Of a stretch of DNA of 64,000 nucleotides, positions 1-8,897 are shown piece by piece (the first letter of the stretch is position 1; every line of letters begins with the position of its first letter). A model generated the notes under the pieces. That model was not told where the DNA came from. It saw only the letters and a program-made list of their open reading frames with translations, and did no database searches. Origin of the DNA: Glaciihabitans sp. dw_435 (GTDB lineage Bacteria > Actinomycetota > Actinomycetes > Actinomycetales > Microbacteriaceae). Where the stretch lies: contig NZ_JAAVUZ010000001.1 of the NCBI RefSeq assembly GCF_018449675.1, forward strand, positions 62,001-126,000. Reading direction: 5' to 3'. A program made the translations under genes and the position numbers.

Positions 1-251
1 TTGGCCGAGATGATGTTGTTGCGTTCTTCGTACAGGCGGAGGGTCCGCTCCGCGATCTCACAGCGGCGGGCGAGCGTGCGTCGGATCAGGACTTCCCCTT
101 CGGCGATCTCGTCCATCGCTGCACCCAGCTCCTGATCGATCCGGGTCAATCGGGCGAGTCTGGCCGCACGCTTCGCGCGGGCGTCGTCGGCAGGATCGCC
201 GGACCCGCCGGCGGTGCCGGTGGGGTCGTGGGGGTCCTTGTCGAAAGCCAT
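1..251 (-). CDS. DUF222/HNH endonuclease-family protein, N-terminal part, cut by the window edge
   Basis: The first 83 codons of a gene that runs off the left edge. The conceptual protein begins MAFDKDPHDPTG, then has a charged helical stretch (RLARLTRIDQELGAA) and the segment EVLIRRTLARR. This matches position by position the start of the full-length DUF222/HNH gene at 53261-54904 (RLAQIDKRLGRLADKL, GERLIRRTIAAP). The family joins an N-terminal DUF222 domain to a C-terminal HNH nuclease fold and is usually multicopy in Microbacteriaceae; its role is unsettled. The HNH part lies outside the window. The start is supported by a shared upstream sequence and a TTGAAT box six bases before the ATG. 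Confidence 0.75.
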   Translation of the reverse strand, partial: MAFDKDPHDPTGTAGGSGDPADDARAKRAARLARLTRIDQELGAAMDEIAEGEVLIRRTLARRCEIAERTLRLYEERNNIISA

Positions 252-343
252 GCATCAATTCAACGCCGAACGAGACTGCTCAAACGGATGTTCGGTTGAT
301 CGGTGGAGTTGTGGAGAAACTTGGTGCCTGGGGAGGAGAGGAC
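252..343 (-). promoter_or_regulatory. Conserved promoter/leader region shared with the second HNH gene
   Basis: On the minus strand the hexamer TTGAAT (263-258) sits six bases before the ATG. The roughly 85 bases upstream of the start match the region upstream of the other DUF222/HNH gene (54905-54997), including CAATTCAACGCCGA next to the start and GGAGGAGAGG at the far end. The shared spacing suggests a leaderless promoter copied together with the gene. Confidence 0.55.
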
Positions 344-431
344 GTGCGAAAGAAAGAGGAGGCGCGAAAGAAAGAGGGCGCACGGAAGAAGGAGGACGTG
401 CGGAAGAAAGAGGGCGTGCGGAGAGGAGGGA
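342..431. repeat. 18-bp tandem repeat, five units
   Basis: Five consecutive 18-base units start at 342, 360, 378, 396 and 414, with consensus RCGYGCGGAAGAAAGAGG; the last is degenerate. The plus strand is purine-rich. The array fills the gap between the HNH gene start and the thiolase stop codon. It has no convincing coding role. Confidence 0.8.
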
Positions 432-452
432 GCCGTGAGAAGCAGTGTCTCC

Positions 453-1625
453 TTACAGGCGCTCCACCAGGGTCGCGTTCGCCATCCCGCCGCCCTCACA
501 CATCGCCTGCAGCCCGAACTGGCCACCCGTCTGCTCCAGCGTTCCGAGCATGGTGGTGAGCAGCCGCGTGCCGCTGGATCCCAGGGCATGCCCCAGCGCG
601 ATCGCACCGCCACGAGGATTCACGCGCGACGGATCCGCACCCATCTCCGCCTGCCAAGCCAGCGGCACCGACGCGAACGCCTCATTCACCTCGAACGTGT
701 CGATGTCATCAATACCGAAACCCGACCGCTGCAGAATCCGCTCCGTGACTGGAATCACGCCCGTCAGCATCTCCACCGGGTCCGATCCGACAACGGCGAA
801 GTGCCGCAGCCGGGCGCGCGGCGTGAGTCCGAGCAGCGCGGCCTTCTCCTCGCTCATAATCAGGACAGCGGATGCCCCGTCCGTCAGCGGTGACGAATTG
901 CCCGCGGTAATCCGCCAGTCGATCTCGGGGAAGCGTGTCCCGAGGCCTTCGTCGAAGAATGCCGGGGGAAGCTCACCCAGCCGCTGGACGGTGGTTCCCG
1001 GGCGAATGGTCTCGTCCACGTCGATACCGGACCCACCGGCCGACCCGACGATCGGCAGCACTTCGCGCGAGAAATCAGCGGCCGTCGCGAGCCGGTGCGA
1101 CCGCGCGGCGTACTCGTCGAGGTCGTCGCGCGAGAGCTTCCACCGTGCGGCAATAAGCTCCGCCGAGATGCCCTGACCGACCAGTCCGCCGGGGTAGCGC
1201 GCGGCGACCATCGGTCCCCACGGGTCGCGTCCCAGCGTCGCCGAATTGATCGGGTTCTTGCTCATCAGCTCGACGCCGCAGGCGATCACGACGTCATACG
1301 CGCCCGCGATCACGCCCTGCGCGGCAAAAGCCACGGCCTGCTGGCTCGACCCGCACTGCCGGTCAACGGTGGTGCCGGGGACCGAATCCGGAAAGCCCGC
1401 AGCGAGCACCGCGTTCCGCGTGATGTTCACCGATTGCTCGCCGACCTGCGACAGGCACCCACCGATCACGTCGTCGATCAGGCCAGGGTCGAGGTCGTTG
1501 CGCACGACCAACTCCCGCAGCACGGTGGCCAGGAGGTCGACGGGATGAAACAAGGAGAGCAGGCCACCCGGCTTGCCCCGCCCCGACGGCGTACGAATCG
1601 CATCAACAATGACGGCGTTGGACAT
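453..1625 (-). CDS. Thiolase (acetyl-CoA C-acyltransferase)
   Basis: A 390-residue thiolase of normal family length. It catalyses thiolytic cleavage of 3-ketoacyl-CoA or the reverse condensation of acyl-CoAs in fatty-acid or related degradation. The three catalytic residues are visible: nucleophilic Cys91 in VDRQCGSSQQ, His346 in GGAIALGHALG, and Cys376 in CEGGGMAN. The NEAFA motif is also present (EVNEAFASVPLAW). Chain-length preference cannot be read. The gene stands alone. A TAGGGT hexamer (1637-1632) lies exactly six bases before the ATG, so it is probably transcribed without a leader. It ends beside the 18-bp repeat array and is followed by a DUF222/HNH gene on the same strand. Confidence 0.9.
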   Translation of the reverse strand: MSNAVIVDAIRTPSGRGKPGGLLSLFHPVDLLATVLRELVVRNDLDPGLIDDVIGGCLSQVGEQSVNITRNAVLAAGFPDSVPGTTVDRQCGSSQQAVAFAAQGVIAGAYDVVIACGVELMSKNPINSATLGRDPWGPMVAARYPGGLVGQGISAELIAARWKLSRDDLDEYAARSHRLATAADFSREVLPIVGSAGGSGIDVDETIRPGTTVQRLGELPPAFFDEGLGTRFPEIDWRITAGNSSPLTDGASAVLIMSEEKAALLGLTPRARLRHFAVVGSDPVEMLTGVIPVTERILQRSGFGIDDIDTFEVNEAFASVPLAWQAEMGADPSRVNPRGGAIALGHALGSSGTRLLTTMLGTLEQTGGQFGLQAMCEGGGMANATLVERL

Positions 1626-1668
1626 GGCCCCACCCTACGCCGGGCTCCCGACGCGAAAAGCGGTCTAG

Positions 1669-4600
1669 TTACGGCGCCAGCGCCTTCTGGATGCGCTGCG
1701 CCGAGACACTCTCCGCGGTCCCGAGATGCTGCGCGAAGAGGCTGACCCGCAGCTCCTCGAGCATCCAGCGAACGCGAACGATCGGCTCCGAGGCATCCGC
1801 TGCCAAAGGAATCTTGCCGCCCGCCGCCACGTACCGGGCTGTGGATTTCTGCACCTCGACCATCCACACGCGGTCGCGCGCGACGTCGGTGGGCAGCTTC
1901 TCCATGCGCGCGGCGATCCCGCGCAGGTATCGCGTCAGGTGACGCAGCTGCACGGTGCCGGTGCGGGAGATAAATCCGGGGAAGATCAGCCCGGCCAGCT
2001 GCTCACGAGCGTCGGTCAGGGCCGGAAGCACTGTCATGCTCGTCGCGGACTTGAGCGCGCGCTCCGCGTCGCGAGCGGCAATGAGAGCGGATGTCACGGA
2101 GGTCACGGTCGCGTAAAGCGAGTCAACCAGCCCGGCCGAAATGGCCTGCCGCACAGCGGTGAATTCGTCGCGCGTCCAAATCAGTCCGCCGGACGAGTGT
2201 TCGCGCAGCTGAGCGTCCACGGTCGCGACCAGGCAGTCGTCGAACAGCGCCTGCACGTTCTGGTACGGACTCGTCGCCAGCGCGAGCTTCTCGGTCTGCG
2301 ACAGGTGCTCCCGCACGTAGCCGAGCGGGGACGGGATCCCGAGCAGCAGCAGCCGGCGAATTCCGCCCGCGGTGACGCGCGCCTGATCGGCGGGCGTCGA
2401 CATCAGCGAGATGGAGACGCTCGTGCCCTTGTCGACAAGAGCGGGATAGGCGCGGATGACAGTACCGCCCCTCCTCGTATCGATCAGTTTCGGCAGCTCA
2501 TCGAAGTCCCACGTCGTCAGGCCGTCACGCTCGAGCGCGTGCGGGGTCGACGCAACGGCGAGGGATTCCCGTACGCGGGTCTTGAGCTTCAGCTTGAGGG
2601 ACTCGAGGTCCTTGCTGCGCGCTACCTCTTTGCCCTGGTCGTTGATCACGGCGAAGGTCATTCGCAGGTGTGGCGGGACGCGGTCGTCCTCGAAATCGTC
2701 GAGGGTGACCGGCGTGTACGTCTTGCGTTGGATCTGCTGCGCGAGATATTCCGTCAGGCGCATCTGCTCGAGCTCTTCAGGCTCTGTGGAGGGGAGGTCC
2801 TCGAGCAGCTTGCGTGCCCAGTCGTTTGCGGGCACCACGTTACGCCGGATCGCCTTGGGCAGGCTCTTGATGAGAGCAACAACGAGGTCGTCACGCATTC
2901 CCGGAACCTGCCAGTCGAAACCGGCGGGTGACAGGCGCGCGAGCACCGCAAGGGGGATGTGGACGGTAACGCCATCGTCCTCGGCGCCCGGCTCAAACCG
3001 GTACGAGAGGGAGAGGCGCTGGTCGCCCTGCTGCCACGAGGTGGGGAACTCATCCTCGTCTACGGTGGTGTCTTCCGCGAGTACCTCGGCCGTCATGGTG
3101 AGGAGATCCGGGGTGTCCCGACGCGTCTTGCGCCACCAGCCCTCAAAGGACCGAACCGAATATACGTCTTCGGGAATGCGACGCTGGTAAAACTCGAAGA
3201 CCGCTTCGTCGTCGTAGAGGATGTCGCGGCGACGAGTGCGCTCCTCGAGCTCTGCGAGCTCGGCGCGGAGCGCTCGGTTTGCGCGATCGAAGTCGTAGTT
3301 GTGGTCGTTCTTCGGATCGGTGGGCCATTCGCCCTCGACGAGCGCGTGACGGATGAACAGCTCACGTGCGTATGCGGGGTCGATCCGCACGAACTGGGCA
3401 CGGCGCTTCAGGATGATTGGCACGCCGTAGAGCGTGACGCGTTCCCAGGCGACGGCCGCGCCCTGCTTCTTTTCCCAGTGGGGTTCGCTGTAGCTGCGCT
3501 TGAGCAGATCGCCGGCGATCGGCTCGGCCCATGCCGGATCGATCGCGGCGTTCATGCGGGCAAAGAGCCTGCTCGTCTCGACAAGCTCGGCGCTCATGAC
3601 GGCAGCGGGGGCCTTCTTGGCGAGGGCCGACCCGGGGAACAACACGAACCGCACCTGGCGGGCCCCAACGTAGTCGCGCTTGACGGCGTCGCGGATGCCG
3701 ATCTGGCTGAGCAGTCCGGCGAGCAGCGAGCGGTGGATGCCGTCGGGGTTCACGCTCGCGTCACCGATGTGAAGCCCGAGGGGAGTCGCCTGGCGGGACA
3801 GCTGACGGTAGACGTCCTGCCACTCCCGGATGCGCAGGTAGTTCAGGTACTCCGACTTGCACAGGCGCCGGAACGCGCTGCTGGACAGTTCCGCCTGCTT
3901 CTCCTCCAGGTAGTTCCAGAGGTTGAGCAGCGTGAGGAAGTCGCTGGTCACATCGTTGAAGCGGGCGTGCTTCTCGTCCGCCTGCGCGCGACGCTCGAGC
4001 GGCCGCTCCCGGGGATCCTGAATGCTCAGCGCTGCCACGATTGCGAGCACCTCGCGCGTGGTTCCCTGCTGCTTGGACTCCACGACCATGCGGGCAAGCC
4101 GCGGGTCGATGGGAAGCTGCGTGAGCTGCTTGCCGATGCGCGTGATCTCCGGTTCGCCCGTCGCCGACACGGCACCAAGCTCGCGGAGCAGGTCGAGGCC
4201 GTCCTTGATTCCGCGGGAGTCCGGCGGCTGCAGGAACGGGAACTTCGCGATGTCCCCGAGCCCCAGCGAGATCATCTGCAGGATGACGGCCGCGAGGTTC
4301 GTACGCAGGATCTCCGGCTCGGTGAACTCGGGGCGCTTCAGGAAGTCCTCTTCCGAGTACAGCCTGATCGCAATGCCCGCACTGGTGCGGCCCGACCGAC
4401 CCGAGCGCTGGTTCGCCGACGCCTGCGAGATAGCCTCGATCGGCAGTCGCTGGATCTTGGACCGCACGCTGTAACGGCTGATGCGCGCCGTTCCGGCATC
4501 GATGACGTACTTGATGCCCGGCACCGTCAGCGAGGTCTCCGCGACGTTGGTCGCGAGCACGATTCGCCGGCGGGTGCCCGCGGCGGTCGACGGCTGGAAC

Positions 4601-5775
4601 ACCTTGTGCTGGTCAGCGGCCGACAGGCGCCCGTAGAGGGGCAGCACCTCGGTGTGCGGCAGGTTGCGGCCACGGATCGAGTCCTCCGCGTCGCGGATCT
4701 CGGTCTCGCCGCTCAAAAAGACGAGGACGTCACCGGATGACTCGCGCCCGAGTTCATCCATGGCTGCGTTAATTCCCTCGAGGTAGTCCTTATCGGCGGC
4801 GGAGTTGCCCCCACCGGCCGAGGTGTCGTCGTCCGGGTCATCCGTCTCCACCGCATCTGCGACGAGCGGACGGTAACGCACCTCTACCGGGTACGTGCGG
4901 CCGGTGACCTCAATGATCGGGGCGCCCTCGAAGTGGCGGGAGAAGCTCTCGGGGTCGATCGTCGCCGACGTCACGATGACCTTGAGGTCGGGGCGCTGCG
5001 GTAGGAGGTTCTTGAGGTATCCGAGGAGGAAGTCGATCGTGAGGCTGCGCTCGTGCGCCTCGTCGATGATGATGGCGTCGTACTTGCGCAGCAGGCGGTC
5101 GCGGTGGATCTCGTTGAGGAGGATTCCGTCGGTCATCAGCTTGATGCGCGTGTTCTTGCCGACGCGATCGGTGAACCGCACCTGGTAGCCGACGAGGTCG
5201 CCGAGTTCGGTTCCGAGTTCCTCGGCGATGCGCTCGGCGATGGTGTGCGCGGCGATGCGGCGGGGCTGCGTGTGTCCGATGCTGGTGCGACCGAGCTCGA
5301 GCAGGATCTTCGGCAGCTGCGTCGTCTTGCCCGAGCCGGTCTCGCCGGCGATGATGACGACCTGGTTCGCGGAGATGATGTCGGCGATGTCCTGACGCCG
5401 CTGGCTGACGGGCAGGTCCTCGGGGTAGGTGATGACGATCGGCAGCGGGGGAGTCTCGGGTGCGGCGGCGGTGGCGCGCGGCGGACGGCGGTCGGAGTTG
5501 CGAGGCTGCGTCGCGTCGCCCTCGCGCGGGCGGCGGTGGTCGGAATTGCGGGATGACCCGCGCTGCTGTGCGCCCTCGGGAAGTGGAGAACCGGGCTGAG
5601 GTGCGTCAGGCGTGGTCTCCGCGGTGGCTGTCGAGTTCTCAGGAGCGCTGTCGCGGGGTTCCGCAGTCACCGGGGCACCGGTGCCGGAGGGGGCCGAACT
5701 GCGGCGGGGTCGACGGCGACGCCGGTTCGGTGTGGGCGCGCCCTCGTGGGGCTGGCCATTTTCGGGGGAAGTCAT
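1669..5775 (-). CDS. hrpA: ATP-dependent RNA helicase HrpA (DEAH box)
   Basis: A 1368-residue DEAH-box helicase with the length and order of bacterial HrpA. Residues 1-110 form a low-complexity Arg/Pro-rich extension. Walker A (GETGSGKT) lies near 144-151, DEAH at 238-241, then VTSAT and the conserved QRSGRSGRT motif VI. The C-terminal third resembles the HrpA-specific region (DUF3418) and has no transmembrane segments. HrpA proteins unwind RNA and in some bacteria rescue or process ribosome-bound mRNA. The gene is monocistronic and diverges from the SdpI-like gene. No ribosome-binding site is obvious; a TAAGAT hexamer lies nine bases before the ATG. A long open frame on the opposite strand is a codon-bias shadow. 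Confidence 0.93.
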   Translation of the reverse strand: MTSPENGQPHEGAPTPNRRRRRPRRSSAPSGTGAPVTAEPRDSAPENSTATAETTPDAPQPGSPLPEGAQQRGSSRNSDHRRPREGDATQPRNSDRRPPRATAAAPETPPLPIVITYPEDLPVSQRRQDIADIISANQVVIIAGETGSGKTTQLPKILLELGRTSIGHTQPRRIAAHTIAERIAEELGTELGDLVGYQVRFTDRVGKNTRIKLMTDGILLNEIHRDRLLRKYDAIIIDEAHERSLTIDFLLGYLKNLLPQRPDLKVIVTSATIDPESFSRHFEGAPIIEVTGRTYPVEVRYRPLVADAVETDDPDDDTSAGGGNSAADKDYLEGINAAMDELGRESSGDVLVFLSGETEIRDAEDSIRGRNLPHTEVLPLYGRLSAADQHKVFQPSTAAGTRRRIVLATNVAETSLTVPGIKYVIDAGTARISRYSVRSKIQRLPIEAISQASANQRSGRSGRTSAGIAIRLYSEEDFLKRPEFTEPEILRTNLAAVILQMISLGLGDIAKFPFLQPPDSRGIKDGLDLLRELGAVSATGEPEITRIGKQLTQLPIDPRLARMVVESKQQGTTREVLAIVAALSIQDPRERPLERRAQADEKHARFNDVTSDFLTLLNLWNYLEEKQAELSSSAFRRLCKSEYLNYLRIREWQDVYRQLSRQATPLGLHIGDASVNPDGIHRSLLAGLLSQIGIRDAVKRDYVGARQVRFVLFPGSALAKKAPAAVMSAELVETSRLFARMNAAIDPAWAEPIAGDLLKRSYSEPHWEKKQGAAVAWERVTLYGVPIILKRRAQFVRIDPAYARELFIRHALVEGEWPTDPKNDHNYDFDRANRALRAELAELEERTRRRDILYDDEAVFEFYQRRIPEDVYSVRSFEGWWRKTRRDTPDLLTMTAEVLAEDTTVDEDEFPTSWQQGDQRLSLSYRFEPGAEDDGVTVHIPLAVLARLSPAGFDWQVPGMRDDLVVALIKSLPKAIRRNVVPANDWARKLLEDLPSTEPEELEQMRLTEYLAQQIQRKTYTPVTLDDFEDDRVPPHLRMTFAVINDQGKEVARSKDLESLKLKLKTRVRESLAVASTPHALERDGLTTWDFDELPKLIDTRRGGTVIRAYPALVDKGTSVSISLMSTPADQARVTAGGIRRLLLLGIPSPLGYVREHLSQTEKLALATSPYQNVQALFDDCLVATVDAQLREHSSGGLIWTRDEFTAVRQAISAGLVDSLYATVTSVTSALIAARDAERALKSATSMTVLPALTDAREQLAGLIFPGFISRTGTVQLRHLTRYLRGIAARMEKLPTDVARDRVWMVEVQKSTARYVAAGGKIPLAADASEPIVRVRWMLEELRVSLFAQHLGTAESVSAQRIQKALAP

Positions 5776-5882
5776 GAGCGTTCTATCTTAAGGCTCGGGA
5801 GCCCGTCACCGTCGGTGGGGCGCTGCGCCGGGGCATCCGCTCATCGACGCATGCGCACGACCCGCCACGTCGCGGCGAGTGC

Positions 5883-5905
5883 GATCCCCACTGGTATTGG
5901 GGATC
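5883..5905. promoter_or_regulatory. Perfect inverted repeat in the hrpA/SdpI divergent intergenic region
   Basis: GATCCCCA and TGGGGATC form perfect 8-base arms separated by seven bases. The site lies between the divergent starts of hrpA (5775) and the SdpI-like gene (5928), about ten bases before the latter's TAGCGT box. The position suggests an operator; a hairpin role is possible. Confidence 0.45.
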
Positions 5906-5927
5906 TCTCACGGATAGCGTGATTGGC

Positions 5928-6242
5928 GTGGGTGTAGTCATCATCATGGCGGTCGCCGCCGTTATCGTGTTCGTGGTCGTGATTCTCTGTTCGAACGGGG
6001 TCATCCGGCGTAATCACGTCGTGGGGCTGCGGATTCCGGCCGTTCTCGCGTCGGACGACTCGTGGCGCGAGGGGCATCGCGTCGCGGTGGTGCCGACGGG
6101 TGTCGGGGTAGCCGTGTCCGTGATTGTCGTGCTGGCGTGCTGGCTGGATCCCGCCCTTCGGGACGCGGGCCCGGCGATCGCGGTGGCCACCCTCGTGATT
6201 CCGCTGGTGTGGGCGGCGATTCGCGCCAACCGGCTGGCGTAG
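5928..6242 (+). CDS. SdpI-family small membrane protein
   Basis: About 104 residues, with three hydrophobic segments and the SdpI-family signature after the first one (GVIRRNHVVGLRIPAVLAS, then DDSWREGHR). SdpI in Bacillus gives immunity to the SDP killing peptide and signals to a repressor; actinobacterial homologues are mostly uncharacterised. Two in-frame GTG codons are possible starts, at 5919 and 5928. The second is preferred because TAGCGT (5915-5920) lies seven bases before it, the spacing seen at other apparently leaderless genes here. No toxin or regulator gene is adjacent. Confidence 0.7.
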   Translation: MGVVIIMAVAAVIVFVVVILCSNGVIRRNHVVGLRIPAVLASDDSWREGHRVAVVPTGVGVAVSVIVVLACWLDPALRDAGPAIAVATLVIPLVWAAIRANRLA

Positions 6243-6387
6243 CTGCCAGCGATATCTCCTGCCAGTCGGAATCTCCGCTCGCGGATGCACGCAAACCGGT
6301 TGATGTTACGGAGCACTAACGTTGCGGGGGAGCCCGCCGCACCGCGACACAGACGCAGCACCCCGCACCACCGAGAGGACGACACCG

Positions 6388-7308
6388 ATGTTGTACGCAG
6401 ACACCACCCCCGCCGCCAAGCGCGAGACGTTCCGCGCGCGGCTCGCCAGCGGCGAGGTTCTCCAGTTTCCCGGGGCGTTCAACCCGCTCTCGGCCAAGCT
6501 CATCGAGGACAAGGGTTTCGACGGCGTCTACATCTCCGGCGCGGTCATCAGCGCCGACCTCGGTCTCCCCGACATCGGCCTGACGACGCTCAGCGAGGTC
6601 GCCCAGCGGTCGTCTCAGATTGCGCGGATGACCCACCTGCCGTCACTCGTGGATGCGGACACCGGTTTCGGCGAACCCATGAACGTTGCCCGCACCGTGC
6701 AGACTCTCGAAGACGCGGGTGTCGCCGGCCTGCACATCGAGGACCAGGTCAATCCGAAGCGTTGCGGCCACCTCGACGGCAAGGCCGTGGTGGACGCCGA
6801 TACCGCGATCAAGCGGATCCGCGCTGCAGTGCAGGCCCGCCGCGACCCCAACCTGCTGATCATGGCGCGCACCGACATTCGCGCCCTCGAGGGCGTGCAG
6901 TCCGCGATCGACCGGGCGAAGCAGCTCGTGGATGCCGGAGCGGACGCCATCTTCCCCGAGGCCATGGCCACGCTCGAGGAGTTCGCCGCGGTGCGGGCCG
7001 CCATCGATGTGCCGATCCTCGCGAACATGACCGAGTTCGGCAAGAGCGAGCTGTTCACGAAACAGCAACTCGCCGACGTCGGTATCAACATCATCATCTA
7101 CCCGGTCAGCCTTCTGCGGCTGGCAATGGGAGCCGCCGAGCGCGGCCTCGACGAGCTGAAGTCCGGCGGGACGCTGCAGCCGGTCGTGCCGGAAATGCAG
7201 ACCCGCGCCCGCCTCTACGAACTTCTCGACTACGAGGACTACAACGCGTTCGACGCCGGAGTCTTCAACTTCCAGGTGCCCGGTGGGCCGGTGCCCACCG
7301 GAATCTAG
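6388..7308 (+). CDS. prpB: Methylisocitrate lyase-like enzyme (isocitrate lyase/PEP mutase superfamily)
   Basis: A 306-residue protein of PrpB size. It carries the superfamily metal-binding segment DADTGFG, the catalytic loop KRCGH typical of methylisocitrate lyase, and the downstream IMARTD and NMTEFGKS motifs. PrpB splits 2-methylisocitrate into pyruvate and succinate in propionate catabolism. The usual prpC and prpD genes are not present in this window, so the physiological substrate is less certain; a related C-C lyase is possible. The ATG at 6388 follows GAGAGGA with good spacing, and an in-frame upstream extension (MRGSPPHRDT...) is rejected. It is followed by an LLM gene that has its own promoter. 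Confidence 0.8.
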   Translation: MLYADTTPAAKRETFRARLASGEVLQFPGAFNPLSAKLIEDKGFDGVYISGAVISADLGLPDIGLTTLSEVAQRSSQIARMTHLPSLVDADTGFGEPMNVARTVQTLEDAGVAGLHIEDQVNPKRCGHLDGKAVVDADTAIKRIRAAVQARRDPNLLIMARTDIRALEGVQSAIDRAKQLVDAGADAIFPEAMATLEEFAAVRAAIDVPILANMTEFGKSELFTKQQLADVGINIIIYPVSLLRLAMGAAERGLDELKSGGTLQPVVPEMQTRARLYELLDYEDYNAFDAGVFNFQVPGGPVPTGI

Positions 7309-7330
7309 CGCGCCACACCCATCCGCGGGG

Positions 7331-7412
7331 CAACATTGCGAAATGGGTCAGCCTCTTACGGAGTGTGACCGCGACGGTCGCCCTCCGGCCGGCAGCTGCC
7401 TACCGTCGAAGC
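7331..7412 (+). promoter_or_regulatory. Promoter of the LLM-rhodanese-oxidase operon with a shared upstream site
   Basis: CAACATTGCGAAATG at 7331-7345 closely resembles CAACATTACGTCATG at 17469-17483. TACCGT (7401-7406) sits six bases before the ATG of the LLM gene. The site-to-start distance (82 bases) is within one base of that at the 17550 operon. I infer a regulator site and a leaderless -10 box. Confidence 0.55.
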
Positions 7413-8897
7413 ATGCCGACACCCGTCACTCCCTCCTCCGAACCCGCCCGCGACGGACACGTGATTCTCGGTGCGACCGTCCGCACGCTCGGCGCGTGGC
7501 CATCGGGCTGGCGGTACCCGGGTGCGCACAGGGATCCGCTGAATGACCCGGCAGCGCTCCGGGCGATCGCTCACACGGCCGAGGCCGCGGGACTGCAGTT
7601 CCTTTACTTCGGTGACTGGCTCGCCACCGATGCCGAGTTCGAGCTGACCGACCCCTACCTCCTCGCCCGCATCGAGCCGTTCGCCGCGGTGAACTATCTC
7701 GCCGCCGTGACCGAGCGGATCGGCCTCATCGCCACCGCCAACTCCGCGCACTCCGAGCCGTACACCGTCGCCCGCTCGTCCGCCTCCCTCGACATCCTCA
7801 GCGCTGGGCGCGCGGGCCTGTCGGTCGCCAGCAGCGCCGAGATCCGCTCCGCAGCAAACTTCGGGTGGGCCACCGTACACAGCGACGCCGACCGCTTCCG
7901 CTCCGCGGGTGAATTCGTCGAGATTCTCCGCGGCCTCTGGGACAGCTGGGACGACGACGCGTTCATAGCGGATGCCGCGACCGGCCGGCTCATCGACGCC
8001 GCGGGCCTCCACATCCTCGATTACGTCGGCCAGGTGCACGCGGCCCGGGGACCGCTGAACGTGGTGCGACCCCCGCAGGGTCATCCGCCCATCGCCGTCG
8101 CCGGCACCGCACCCAACGCCCGCGACCTCGCCACCCGGGAAGCGGACATCTCGTTCGTCTCGCCCGGCACGTTCGACGAGGCAGTCGAGTCCTACCGCTC
8201 CACCAAGAACGAGGTCGCACTCGCCGGCCGCGAACCGGAGGAGTTCGTCATCATCAGCCCGCTGCTGCCCATCGTCGCGCCCACCCGCGCCGGGGCGTGG
8301 GAGATCTACGACCGCCTGGTGGATCTGGTCGTCGTCGAAGAGTCGGATGGCGCGGCCGCGGTGGCGCCCCTCCCGACGAACCGCACCATCAAACGACTGT
8401 CGAGCGTGCTCGGCGTGCAACTGGCGGGCGTGCCGCTCGACCTGGAGGTGCCCGCCCGCAGCGCCGGACGATTCAGCAGCCTCGGCAAGGCGCTTCTGCA
8501 GGTGGTGCGCGAACGCTCGGGCCGCACCATTGGCGGGGAACGCCCGGTCACGTACCGGCACCTGCTCGTGGCCCACGCGGTTCCGGCGCCGGTGCTCGTC
8601 GGATCCGTCACCGATGTCGCCGACCACATCGAGCTGTGGTTCCGCGGCCGCGCCGTCGACGGATTCACCATTCTCTCGGCCTTCGTGGGCGAACAATTCG
8701 ATACGTTTGCCTCACTGGTGGTTCCCGAACTCACGCGCCGTGGTCTCTTTCCGCACGGGTACGAGGGCGCAACGTTGCGCGATCACCTGGGGTTGCCGGC
8801 GGTTCCGAGCCGGTCGGTGACGACCCCGGTGCCACCCGTGACATCCGCACCATTTTCATCCGCTCTACCGACATTCGAAGGACGAACCCGTGGCTGA
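7413..8897 (+). CDS. Luciferase-like (LLM) flavin-dependent monooxygenase 1, NtaA/SnaA/DszA type
   Basis: A 494-residue LLM-fold protein. The NtaA/DszA-type order is visible: an N-terminal TIM-barrel strand, AANYLAAVTERIGLIAT, SEPYTVARSSASLDILS, GRAGLSV (other members have GRAGWN), then LRGLWDSWDDDAF and the C-terminal signature TLRDHLGL. The family uses FMNH2 and O2 to cleave C-S or C-N bonds and needs a separate flavin reductase, which is not evident nearby. The change from Trp-Asn to Leu-Ser in the GRAG motif and the length above the roughly 450 residues usual for the family mark it as divergent. Start by the -10 spacing rule. The 3' end overlaps the rhodanese gene by eight bases, suggesting co-translation. 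Confidence 0.8.
   Translation: MPTPVTPSSEPARDGHVILGATVRTLGAWPSGWRYPGAHRDPLNDPAALRAIAHTAEAAGLQFLYFGDWLATDAEFELTDPYLLARIEPFAAVNYLAAVTERIGLIATANSAHSEPYTVARSSASLDILSAGRAGLSVASSAEIRSAANFGWATVHSDADRFRSAGEFVEILRGLWDSWDDDAFIADAATGRLIDAAGLHILDYVGQVHAARGPLNVVRPPQGHPPIAVAGTAPNARDLATREADISFVSPGTFDEAVESYRSTKNEVALAGREPEEFVIISPLLPIVAPTRAGAWEIYDRLVDLVVVEESDGAAAVAPLPTNRTIKRLSSVLGVQLAGVPLDLEVPARSAGRFSSLGKALLQVVRERSGRTIGGERPVTYRHLLVAHAVPAPVLVGSVTDVADHIELWFRGRAVDGFTILSAFVGEQFDTFASLVVPELTRRGLFPHGYEGATLRDHLGLPAVPSRSVTTPVPPVTSAPFSSALPTFEGRTRG

Noticed and set aside
2959-4740. A 593-codon open frame antisense to hrpA
   Set aside because: It mirrors the hrpA reading frame, has no recognisable domain, and its composition is that of antisense high-GC coding DNA.
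6285-8897. An 870-codon open frame spanning prpB and LLM1
   Set aside because: Only the part from 7413 has family motifs. The earlier part is the +1 shadow of prpB and is Arg/His-rich, as expected for out-of-frame reading of high-GC DNA.
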